The translations under genes and the position numbers were made by a program. Positions 13,609 to 24,522 of a stretch of DNA of 64,000 nt are shown piece after piece (positions within the stretch are counted from its first letter, which is position 1; every line of letters begins with the position of its first letter). The DNA is taken from the NCBI GenBank assembly GCA_024734555.1, contig JANPWX010019201.1, positions 62,001 to 126,000 on the forward strand. The letters run 5' to 3'. The stretch is from Trochalopteron elliotii. Lineage: Eukaryota > Chordata > Aves > Passeriformes > Leiothrichidae. The notes beneath the pieces were generated by a model, which worked only from the letters and a program-made list of their open reading frames with translations, ran no database searches and was not told the origin of the DNA.

Positions 13609-15415
13609 CTGTCACGGCTTGTACCTACAACTAAGCCGGCAACTAAATACCACACAGATGCTCTCTCACCCCATCACACCTCACATCCCCCACCCCATCC
13701 CCCCAGCAGGGCTGGGTTTCAGCCCTGGGGCACTCATTATCACCAGGTGTACCTGACACCTCTCCAAGTGAAAGTAAACTGGCCTACACGCCCGCTGCAA
13801 AAGGGATTGAGAAAAATGCATTAATACCAGTTGTGGCACCACTTGGCTGCCTTTGATTCCAGCTGTTATTGAAGTCACAGCATGCCCAGTACAGCAGCAC
13901 TTGGAGGTGGCATGACTTCAATCACACCACAAGAGTCTACTGTCAAACTCCACTCTCCCTTGGTTTTAACTGCTTGTATGGTGCTGTCAGAGGGTAAGCA
14001 GGTCCTGCTGATCTCTCCTTGGCTCTGGAGAGACTAATCAGCTTCTGGATGAGAATCATGATGTCTCTGCTGGTGCTAGGCATAGACACCAAAAGCCTAG
14101 TGGTACCCTTCTGAGCCCTTGAAATGTAGTCTATTGAAGTAGCCTGTGCCAAGGATGCACAGGCCTCTGGGGCCATCACAGTAAGGTACTTTTGCCACTC
14201 ATTCCCAGTCAAGCTCACCTCAGCCTCCAACACAGTCAGCTACTGGAATGCTCTTGTCACTCCAAAAGTACAAATGGGTTCTAACACTTTACAGCTTGAC
14301 TGTGCTCTGGTGTCTGCTACAGCCTTATACACTCATGGGTCTGACATGCTACACCATCAGATCCACAGAGTCCAATAAAAATGGTTGCCTCTCTCCTCCA
14401 CCTGGCTGGAGAAGGGCCCTTCCACTCCTGATCACTGGATGGTCCATTTCATATAAAGAAAACAAGATTAGAATTTCTTTCCAAAAAATTAGGAGCAAGG
14501 TAAGACCTTCCTTGCTGGTGAACTGCCCACTGGAGACTGGAGGAACAACTTTTCTGGTAAAAAAAACAGAAAAAAAACCATATGGGATTGATTTTTCCCT
14601 ACAACTCAGGCATCAGTGCCTCTAGGGTTGAAGGTAGGTTTTCTATCCCACTCCCTCATGTCCGCCCTGTGATCCATCAGATAAACACACAGAGCAACCC
14701 ACTGTGTCTACCTTCTCTACATCCTCTCTCTTGAGCAGAAGAACACTTACCGTTAATAGCAGAGATACTGTGTCATACAAATGGGGAGTAGGATTTACCT
14801 TTTTTTTGTTGCTGAAACTTCTGGAATGGTTCTTCCCATTTTTCAAGCAGTTTTTCCATAGCAAAAACCAGCACAGCCAGGGACTCAGTACTGCCAGAGC
14901 TGGCAAGCCACTTTGCCCATCACCACTGCCTCTTTGTCTCCCCAGCTACCCAGCTTTGTCTCATTACCACCAATAAACTGGCACACAACAATGGTGCATG
15001 GTGCACTCCAGTCATATTACCACCACAATGAGTCATGTGCACTGGATTTCACCTGGATCTGTGGGTAACTGCACATTGTTTTGGTCATAATAAATCATCT
15101 CTAGCATGGCTGATTCCCTCAGGTACTAGACATGGTGATCCACTTGCCTGGGTGACATATAATATCTCCCTTGAAGGGACACCTCTCCTTCACACTCCAC
15201 AGAAGTCATCTCCAGAGAATGATGTATCCTTTTCCCAATTGCCTTGTTGATGCCCCTTCTGTAGAAAGAAATCCCAGCTGCTTCCCTACTCTAAAATTCC
15301 AAGCTACTAGCCCTGTTACTGCAGCACCAGAGCCAGCAGGTAACAATGTGCTCATGTGGAAAATGGCTGAAGTCTCCTCATATATTGCACAGTTCGCTCA
15401 GGGATAGGTATTGAA
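13609..15415 (-). pseudogene. Decayed ERVL-type endogenous retrovirus: gag, protease and start of reverse transcriptase
   Basis: Read on the minus strand (right to left), fragments in different frames resemble avian ERVL gag (around 15000-15130 and 14640-14910), then protease-like sequence (around 14170-14235), then the N-terminal part of reverse transcriptase (around 13740-13990). Immediately after that comes what looks like the 3' end of an ERVL LTR (13609-13720), so most of pol, integrase and most of the 3' LTR appear deleted. The remnant has many stops and frameshifts and cannot encode a product. Family placement rests on pattern recognition, not an alignment. Confidence 0.7.
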
Positions 15416-15424
15416 TTATTGTCT

Positions 15425-16335
15425 CTTTTCTGTCTTTCCCTCCTGCTCTTGTGACAGTCCTGCTTCACCCCACTTTATTATGAGCTGACTTCTGTGTCCA
15501 TTTCTTCTTGTTTATACAAGTGACTGATACCTGCAAGGGTTGTTTCAGCAGCAATGCCCATCACTGGAGTTAGAGCCTGTGACCTTGTTGGCATATTTAA
15601 AGACCTTCTCTTCCTCTGAGGGTACTGAGTAGGACTTTCCCTTCATGAAGCTATACTGCCTCTGGCCAACACCTGCATTGTCCTTTGGGTGTTTTTCAAT
15701 AATTCCCAGAATAATCTTCTCCACACTTTTACAAATCACTGAAGCGAGACTGAGAGGCTTGCAGTTTCCAGGATCACCTTTGTAGTGCCCTCTCTTGGGA
15801 AAATGTTAGGCAGATTGCAAATTGACTGGGACCTCTCCAGATTCCCAAGATCATTCAAAAATCATTGAAAGAGATTTTGCGATGAATTACATCAGCCAGC
15901 TCTTTTGAGTACTCTTGGATGAATCCAATCAGGCCCGACAAACTTCTGGGGATCCAGCTAATTTTTCATTCTCATGGCCATGGTCCTCCAGCTCAGGGTG
16001 CTGGGACATGCTTAGCCCATTTTCAGTGTCGACAAGAGAGGCAAAAAAAGCATTAAACATCTCTGCCTTGTCTATGTCCCCATTTGTGAAGTGATCATCC
16101 TCATCCTGTAATGGGCTAACGTTATTCTGCACTGCCTTTTGCTACTGGTGTATCAAAGAAAAAACCTTTTTTATTGTTCTGACAGTCCTGACCATCTTCA
16201 GGTGAGCACTGGATGCAGAAATTTTCTCCTTAGACTGGGGAGCAGCATCTCCGCATTCCTCCCATGTCACTAATATAACAAATGCTTTTAAAAATTTGTT
16301 CTAATATGTTCTAGTCAGATTTGCTATTATCTGAA
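15425..16335 (-). mobile_element. CR1 LINE reverse-transcriptase remnant, minus orientation
   Basis: Minus-strand fragments at 15545-15739 (SVEKIILGIIEKH, YSFMKGKSYS) and 15929-16132 (KAEMFNAFFASL, ELEDHG) are typical of CR1 ORF2 around the start of the reverse transcriptase. Frames are broken and no catalytic motif is intact. It lies between the ERVL remnant and the ERVL LTR at 16371. Confidence 0.8.
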
Positions 16336-16370
16336 CTCATCATACCTCCTGTTGGGCATGAGAAAAAGAC

Positions 16371-16917
16371 TGTCCTGGTTTAACACTAGTCAGCAACCAA
16401 GCATCCCGCGGCCAGTCAATTTGCTCTCCCCTCTTGCCAGTGAGACAGGATTAAGATTCCGTGGAAAAGGTAAAATCCATGGGTTGAGATAAAGACAGTT
16501 TAATAATTGAAATAAAGTACAATTAGTAATAGTAACAGTATAGAAAGGAGGAAAGAGAAGGGAATAAAACCCAAAAGAAAGCAGTGATCCACGATACAAT
16601 TTCCCACCCCACCCAGACTATCCCCAGGCAATGACTGGCCCCTCCCAGCCAATTCCCCCCAGTTTATATATTGGGCATGATGCTCAAGGGTATGGAATAT
16701 AACTTCGGCCAGTTCAGGCCACCTGTCCTGGTCATGGTCCCTCACAGCCTCTTGTGCACCTGGCAGCTGGCAGTGCATGAGACACTGAGAAAGTTCTTGG
16801 TTTAGGGTAAGCACTACTTAGCAACAACTAGAAATCACTGTTATTCAAAGGATTCTCATACTAAATCGAAAACACAGCATTGCACCAATTAACTCTATCC
16901 CAGCCAAAGTCAGGACA
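16371..16917 (-). mobile_element. ERVL-type LTR, minus orientation, near-complete
   Basis: Minus-strand start TGTCCTGACTTTGGCTGGG with GATAGAGTTAATT, end GTTAAACCAGGACA: intact TG...CA termini over 547 bp. The flanks AAGAC (16366-16370) and AAGCC (16918-16922) look like a decayed 5-bp target duplication, so it is more likely a solo LTR than the 5' LTR of the adjacent remnant. A TATATA-like element lies near 16665. Confidence 0.88.
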
Positions 16918-19639
16918 AAGCCTTAAGAGTTTACCACAGCAAGGGCACCACATCACCTTCAGATCTGTAAATAATCCTTAGTCTGGCTCCCTTTGGCCAA
17001 GCCAGGAACTCTTTTAGCATCTAGATGCTTCTTGATCCTAAACATTTCTGTCTAGCCACTACCTTCAGATGCACAAGGACCTGGGTTGGGTTTGTGGGTT
17101 ATTTTTTTTTAATTGCTAGGGAATCCCCAAGTAACCAATTAAGCTGGCTTTAAGACTTTGAAAAACCAGGGCAGCAAAGAGTGAACTTAATGGGAAGCAG
17201 ATCTGTCCCGCTATTTTAAGTAATCTTTAGACAGTGGGGGGGGCAGGGGGGGATGGGAAGAGGGTGAATGGGGAGAAGAATTAAAGTTTTGCTTAAAGAC
17301 TCTGGTGGCTGGGAATGCTACTTTGCCCTTAACATTGAGTATATCTGTCCTAGATTTCCAACCCATTCCAAAGGAATACCAGTATGAATTCTTTTAGGGG
17401 GTGAATTCAGTATCATACAGCAGTTTAAGTGGCGATGGTATATCGTGTTTGAGTGCACAACTGGCCACACCACAGGTGAACACTTTGATCATGTAATAAT
17501 CAGGAAACTGCTCCCTAGTAGAGAATGACCACAAACACACTTCAACACCACAGAAGCAACACTGCACTCAGGAAAATCCTGAGTTTAACAGCCATTTGTT
17601 TTCCCAGATCGTATACCCATAACACTATCTCATTTATACAGCCTCTTAGTCTTAGGTCTGTGATTCCTCTTGGTGGGTTTCTTTTCCTTTAAAAAAAAAA
17701 CACCAATGGACTAATACACTTGTGTTAGTTGGGCTAAAAAAAATCCTAAGATTTATTTACCTTTCATACCATTTTCTCACTGTTTCCACCGGAAAGCCAC
17801 AGCTGCAGGACAGTGAGACATAAATCCACAAAAAAAGAAAAAAACAAAACAAAAAACAAAACACCAACCCATGATATCTGGCACTTCCTTGAGCTGCAAG
17901 GAGCATCAGGAAAAGCACAAACCTTATTCAGGGACAGACTACAGCAGGGGGCAGCTACCTGGTACCATATGCTTGGACTTTAGAAGAAGGGCTCTTGCTA
18001 GTCTATGCCCTGTTAAGTAGGAAACAACTTCAAGGTTTAGCTTAACATATTCCTCTTCAAAACTTCAGGGGAGAAGTATTCACAAGTTCCTGGAAAGCAA
18101 AATTCTATGCTAAAAGCTATGTTCATACAGTACTAAGCATGGACACTTAAATCAGGAAGCAGAGCTCCCATCCACCATGGTCTATGTAAACAATACTATT
18201 TAGATGCATGTAGCTCATACGAAAAGGTTTATTAGAGGCATTCTGCTACCTCTGTTTCTCAGCATCACAGCCACTGCAAACACAAAAAAAAAATCTAAGA
18301 CACTTAAAAACAATTACCATGCACGTGAAATCACAACAAGCTTATTTATTTATTAGTAAAGAGACTATACTGAACCTGTAGGCAAAGACAGTCTACAGTG
18401 GTCTAGACGATTTCTGCTACAAAAGCAGTGACCATCCCCAAGATAATCATCTGCCCTCTCCTCCTGAACTCTGGAATCTGACCAGGAAAAATCTAAGTAT
18501 GTTCCGCATTACTACTACAGGCCTGTTTCAGACTCCAAAGAATCAAGTACTAAGCAAATCAAGCACATGCAAAGAGCATGAGGTCTTTTAGACTTATACT
18601 GAGAAAGCTTTACACTTTTTGCAAAGTATTGCACAAATAATGCCTCTTTCATGGTCTTTTATGCCTACCTTTCCTGTTTCTATTTTTTTTATTTTTATTT
18701 TTTTTTTCCTCTAAAAAGTATCAACATTTAACACTAAACTCAATGAAGTATATTCTTTCCCACTATTCACATGGAACAGCCAGGCTACAACAAAGTTGCT
18801 CAATATCTGTTTTAACAACTGTGAATTTCAACTATTTGCTTACTGAGAGCTGCAAGAGCTAGTTAATAACTTTCTTCTCCCTACTCTGGAAAAAAATCTC
18901 AGCTTCACAGAGATAACTTTATCATTTTGCAGTGATTCACTCTGGTACACAATGAAATTCAAGCATTTCATATCCTCTTCACTGCTGCCACATATAACCT
19001 TAGAAAGTAGAAACTTTCACAGCATGCTCTGAAATATAGGCTAACATATATTCCCATTCTCTAACCAACAACAAGGACAAGCTAGTTCCACTGAACTACA
19101 AAGCATAGCAAGTCCTACATAGACATTAGTCACTTGCCCCATCAAACAAAACACTGCCACACCTCAAACACTGGGCACCGAATAAAACCCAACCTATTAC
19201 ATACTCATTCATGAATTGTCTTCGGCAAAATTTGGGCAGATTTGCCTTGCCAATTTTCCTGAAGAAGCTGCTGGATGCACGCAACACTAAAATTGTACAT
19301 TCTAGACTGTGCGGTCAAAAATCAAGTCTGTATTCCCACACACGCACGCCAGGACTGCGATCTGTGTTTAAAAGCACACTCCAGTTAAAACAGCCTCAGT
19401 TTGGCAGTACCGTTCTCAAAAGCCCATCTTAGGACAATACTTTACAATCACCAGTTTCCGAGAGATCTTGCCAAGGAATCCTGCTACCGTGTTCTCCTAG
19501 ACTGACAGTATAACAAGGAAAATCTTCAAGCGATCGTTTGAAGGGATTTCTGTCTGTGCTGACTGAAGGACCTTTAATAAAACAACGGAGAAATTATAAA
19601 CGCATCTTACATCAACTACAGCGCTGACCAACTGCATTT
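16918..19639. other. Non-coding stretch with a G-rich tract
   Basis: No exon supported. It holds a G-rich tract at 17236-17273, an A-rich tract at 17826-17870 and T-rich sequence at 18680-18708. A minus-strand GTAAGA donor-like site near 19605 (after GTTGAT) could end an alternative first exon of the minus-strand gene. Confidence 0.5.
17236..17273 (+). repeat. G-rich tract with quadruplex potential
   Basis: Runs of 8, 7, 3, 3 and 4 G separated by 2-5 bases on the plus strand, meeting the usual four-run pattern for a G-quadruplex. Confidence 0.8.
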
Positions 19640-20168
19640 CCCAGACAGCTAAAGCGCCTATGGAAGAGCCCAGGCACACGGGGACCTCTCGGACACCCCG
19701 AGAGCGAGGCCTCGGCCGCCGTGCAGAGCCGGGGTGGCCGCTGTCCGCACACCTGTCCGCCCTCCTGCCGGCAGGGACGCACACCGGAGCGGCGGCGAGG
19801 CACGCTCGCACGGGGCAGCGCAGAGCTGGGGTTAAAGAAAAAATTTAAAAAAATAATAATAAAAAAATAAAAAAAAATACTTTAAAAATTAAAAAAATAA
19901 AAACGAAGGAGGGGAATGCGGGAAGGAGCTGCCTGCGGCCCCGCTGCCGGGACAACTCTCCCCAACTCCAGGACTCGCTCCTAGACCGGCGGCCAGGCCT
20001 GCCCCTATCTTGTCCGGGCGCCTGCCCATTAGCCCACACCGCGGAGCAGGTGGGCGACCGGGACGGCCGGTGCAGCGGAGCCCCCTCCCGCATCTCCCTC
20101 GCTGCCGCCGGAGACGGCCGCTCGCTGTCTGCACGCCCGGAGCCCCTCGGCAGTCGCCCTCCGTCTAC

Positions 20169-20216
20169 CTCCTCGCCGCCGCCGCTCTCCTCCGTGCCGT
20201 TTCCTACGCTCGCCAT
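20169..20216 (-). CDS. Possible first coding exon of a minus-strand gene (TTC39B candidate)
   Basis: On the minus strand an ATG in a good Kozak context (A at -3, G at +4) opens a frame starting MASVGNGTEESGGGEE, directly followed by GAG/GTAGAC, a possible but weak donor. The frame stays open beyond this, so the exon end is uncertain. TTC39B is expected here from mammalian gene order, and I recall that its N-terminus is acidic and begins similarly, but I could not align it. No downstream TPR exon was found in 1-19.6 kb, as expected if the first intron is long. It could equally be 5' UTR. Confidence 0.3.
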
Positions 20217-20326
20217 GTTCCCTCTCCGCCGCCCGCCGCGAGAGATCTCTGCGGCCGCCGCGCCCCGTCCACTGCTCAGCCCAGCGGCGGTGCCGCCTCT
20301 CGCCCCCTCAATTCCGAATGTATGCT

Positions 20327-20595
20327 NNNNNNNNNNNNNNNNNNNNNNNNNNNNNNNNNNNNNNNNNNNNNNNNNNNNNNNNNNNNNNNNNNNNNNNNNN
20401 NNNNNNNNNNNNNNNNNNNNNNNNNNNNNNNNNNNNNNNNNNNNNNNNNNNNNNNNNNNNNNNNNNNNNNNNNNNNNNNNNNNNNNNNNNNNNNNNNNNN
20501 NNNNNNNNNNNNNNNNNNNNNNNNNNNNNNNNNNNNNNNNNNNNNNNNNNNNNNNNNNNNNNNNNNNNNNNNNNNNNNNNNNNNNNNNNNNNNNN
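20327..20595. other. Assembly gap, 269 N
   Basis: A run of N in the left CpG island, just upstream (in minus-strand sense) of the possible first exon. It may hide the transcription start or an alternative first exon. Confidence 0.99.
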
Positions 20596-23233
20596 AAGCT
20601 ACCAGTAACGGCTCGACTCGTTTGCATGGCAGGACCCGCCCCCGCTGGTCGCGCCCCGCTGGCCACTGGCGTCCCCCCCCCGCCACACCGCCCGCGCTTC
20701 CTTTCGGCCGGGGCGGCATGGGATATTCCAGGGTCTCCCGGTCCGGAGACGGTCAGAGAATGCGGCTGGACGGGTCGGAGCAAGCGCAGCGTCGTCCCAA
20801 ACTCGTGCCGAGGCCCCCGTCCTTCCTCCGTCCTGCAACCCCATCTCCAGCTACGCTGCGGCTTCGCGCCACCGTGACCGGCTTCACCGACCGAGGCGCC
20901 GCAAAGCTTCTCGCAGCCGTTCCCGTGGTGTCCTTTCAGTGCCCGGGTTACCTGAGCGGCAACCCTGGTCAGTTCGGCACACCTGCACCAGCGGTGGCGG
21001 ACTGGCGGTCTGTGCTGGGCGCCAGCAGCCTCCAGCGGCATCTGCCGCGCCGCCCGGCCAGCTGCTGCAGGGAAGGGTAGCGCGGGCTGTGCTCATGTGC
21101 GGAGGGGCCTCGGGTAGCACTGCGTGCAGACCCTGCCACTCTGATGTTGCCAGTCAGCTATCTGTGTTCAGTATCTGATGTCCGGGAGAAAGTTGCGCTT
21201 ACAGTCCTTCAGCACCCAGTGGCCAGGTTTTGGGGAAGAATGGCTTCATCGCCATGCTGGCTATCACTTGCAAAGAAAGTTCACAAAGTTCACAGCCAAC
21301 TCTCTGAGAACTGTTACAGTCCCCCACCTCACCTTGTCCCGTGTTTAGTTCACAGTATCATAATGGTCTTTGCTCAAAATGTACCAATTTTCGCCTTCCT
21401 GTATTCTGCCAGCTGAGGTCAATGCCAATTAAAAGGCAGGTAGCATGATGCCCACTTCCTACTGGCTAGTTCCCTGCCACAGCCCTTGTTAAAAAATACA
21501 TACAGTTTTGATATTTATCTTTCATTAGAACCAGAGAGAGATAAGAGAGAAAGAGAATTGAACAGATTCAACCTAACCAGGAGGTAGATACAGTCTAAGA
21601 GCTTTTTGCAAGATTTAGGAATAGTCTAGATAGACTACAGGTCCTGTAGTCTTAGAAGAGGCAGAAGTACAGGCTTTCAATGCAGACTCACAACTGAAGT
21701 GTCCTTACTAATCTTACGCAGACTGCTCTGCTATATCTGCTATTTTTACCCAGCTCAGCTAAGTAAAAAGGGGAGGGGAACCTAGGATAAATATATTCAT
21801 CTTTCCTGCAAAATTCAGTTAGGGTACCACCGACACACTGTTCTCCCAAATTCATGTTGCACTTGAATGAGTTTCTTCACTGGCAACTTGTTGGAAGATA
21901 CTCCAGTGATATTAATATTTTTCCAGGATTGAACTGAAGCACATGAAATATACCAGTCGTGCAAAAGCAGCAGACAGGCTTATACATGCTTTGTATTTGA
22001 CTCAGAGCACAGTCATGTCTGCCCACGTCAGCTCCACCTGAAACCCTTTTTTATGCTGTTCACAAGAATTAATCTGCAAGTTACCATTCTCTTTTGAAAA
22101 AATTATTCTTTTTCTGTTTTTCAAATCCAAAGGCAACCCTTTGAGGTATTCTTTATCTTAGAGGATCATACTATTTCCATTTCAAACCCAGTTTTAAACC
22201 ACTGTTATTATTTAACAGAATACTGTGGGATATGTAGTGTATGTGTAGGATAATTAATACACAAAGTCTGGATGAGAACTAGTTATGCCATTCTGCAGGA
22301 GCCACATATATAAGCAGTTATGCACTAGCAACAGAGAATAAAACTTAGCATGAACATTTAAGTTCTTGTAGAAACTGTTAATGGACTATAGCACCAACAC
22401 TTCTAAAGTTAGGCTGGGGAAATCCCATTAATGTGCAGAGTGTTAAGTCATGGGTGGTTACTCTACATGTGGAACACATAGCTCCGTGAGTCAGAGGTTC
22501 AGTTAATATACTCAGCAAGCTCAAGATCAAGGACTAATTCATCACCATTTTGTCAAAATTAGCTCTTGATAGGTTTCATTTATATTATTGTATTCTTTCT
22601 TCCCTACCAAGTCCTTTAGTTCACTTATATTCCTGGGCAGATTTAGGGTTATATATAGCAATGGCCTTTCTCCAGTCAGAACAAAGATGTGTACTAAAAT
22701 AATTGTGGAAGAGATGACTACATCAAATCATGTCTGATTGAGGTAACTAAGGCATGAAAATTGCTACTGAAGTCTGAATACAAGCCCTTGGAATGGCAGA
22801 GCTGTTACTGAGTTTTGCTTGGTCTTTCACAAGCTTCCAGAGTGTTTGCTTTTGCTAAAGTCATTGTAATAATAGTCAAAGAGGACATCTCAAAGCCACA
22901 CTCCAGTTGGCTCTAATTAAGTTTTAGAATTCCTCCCCTTCTCTTTTGAAATGTAAGCATTAAAGGAAATCCTTGTAAATTCCTCTTACAGTTTTCCATT
23001 TGGAGAAAAATAAACATAACCACAAGCACCACTTCTGAAAGAATATGAACAAGAAGTAATAGGTCTTAATTCTCTGAAAAGCCTGCAGCAGTTCTCAGCC
23101 AGCTCAAGTTTCTATCCATTTGACTGTAGGTGTCTTACAGCAAGAATTAGGAAGATTATGAGCTGATTACTAATCTTTCAAAGAGCATTCAGGGAACATT
23201 CCAGTGGATGTTTTGAAAGGATTTTGCTGTGAT

Positions 23234-23278
23234 CTGACAGAGGAGGCAAGACCTCGAAAGTCTGTTCTCCTCTGTCAG
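23234..23278. repeat. Inverted repeat, 12-bp perfect arms
   Basis: CTGACAGAGGAG (23234-23245) pairs exactly with CTCCTCTGTCAG (23267-23278), with a further AGAC/GTCT pair inside the 21-base loop and an A-T plus a G-T pair outside the arms. The folded length of about 50 bases is short for a pre-miRNA. Confidence 0.85.
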
Positions 23279-24495
23279 GTATAGCTGGATAGAATTCCCA
23301 CACAGAAAAAGCCTGCCTACATTTTCATTATTTTCACAGCCATCGCTTACATGCTTCTGTGTGTTAACACTATTTGGATATTTGATAACTCTTCTAGTGT
23401 ATCCTTTCACGGTATAGCTATTCACTATGAATTTACCTCACTATAAGAATTCTTGGGACAATTTGGAAAAAGAAGTACTTTTCTGTTTTATTTTTTTGAG
23501 CTTCAGCAATTAATTACAGATCTTGCAAGTATGAAAAGTGCTATTCTGCACCTCATTAATAGATAATATAGAAGGATAAAATCCACCTCAGTATAAACAC
23601 TTGGTACTGATACAGTTTTCTTGAGGACTAGAAAATAATCTTTGAGGATAAGCTCTCTGTAAAAGAAGCCTAGTAAATTGTCCTAGCAGTCCTATAGCTA
23701 CTTTCCAGAAGGGTTACTCTGTCTTAGACTCAAACAAACAGCAGAGCTGTAAATAACACTCATTAAACAATTAGCAGGTTCCCTGATGGAGATAGGGCAA
23801 GTGAGCAGGGCAGAAGCCAACTCCCGCCTAGTTCCAGAAGTATTGTTTCATAAACTAACTATTAGAACAGTGAGTACTCCAAACAATAGAAACTGTATGT
23901 GACTCTACCCACAAAAAAACCTTGTGAAATATGTTTTGAGACTCAGAGTCACCATATTTAAGGAGCACCTTTCAAGATCAAGAGAATGAAATTTCTTACT
24001 GCTACACTGAGTTAGAAGCTGGCAAAAAAAAAAAACAAAAAACAAAAAAACAAGTCCAAACAAGAAATATATATAGTTGAAGCAACTTGTCAGAGATACT
24101 ATTTCATTAAAAAAAAAAAGAAAGAAAGAGAAAAAAAAAAGAAAAGAAGAAGCAAGATGTAACAGCCTAGAGCAAAAAATTGCCAATGGTGTATTTCCCT
24201 TTGGATTATAACTGCCATGCCATAACCTCTAGGCAATTAGGGGATTTTAACCAGCACTTATTTTGCCAATTGAGGTGAAGCAACACATCTTCTTGATGGG
24301 AACCAGAATATTATTATAATAAAATATTATTTCTTTTCACAAGCTGAGCTAGTCCATGACACAAACAGTATTTCAGCCATTACTATAGCAACAGCAGTAA
24401 TCCCTTTAGAATTAAAACACATGAGAGTGCATTGATGCATATATGTAGTCGTATGAGGAGGCTAAGGTAGATTCTAAGATAAATTCAATTTCTGC

Positions 24496-24522
24496 ACATA
24501 CACACACACACACCCACACAAC
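24496..24522. repeat. CA microsatellite
   Basis: Short, slightly interrupted ACAC run. Confidence 0.85.

Larger units (their letters stand above)
19640..21090. promoter_or_regulatory. CpG-island promoter of the left-hand gene (probably TTC39B, minus strand)
   Basis: About 1.4 kb of GC- and CpG-rich DNA with a 269-base gap in the middle. GC boxes are visible on the right side (CCCGCCCCC near 20636, GGGGCGG near 20709) and a near-octamer GTTTGCAT near 20627. No TATA box is obvious. The gene order TTC39B-SNAPC3-PSIP1 and its orientations in human predict a minus-strand promoter here, divergent from SNAPC3. The island type is clear; its gene and direction are inferred. Confidence 0.65.

Noticed and set aside
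19845..21080. Open frames of 275-398 codons on both strands across the left gap
   Set aside because: They are open only because N is translated as X and because CpG-rich DNA lacks stops. They do not represent proteins.
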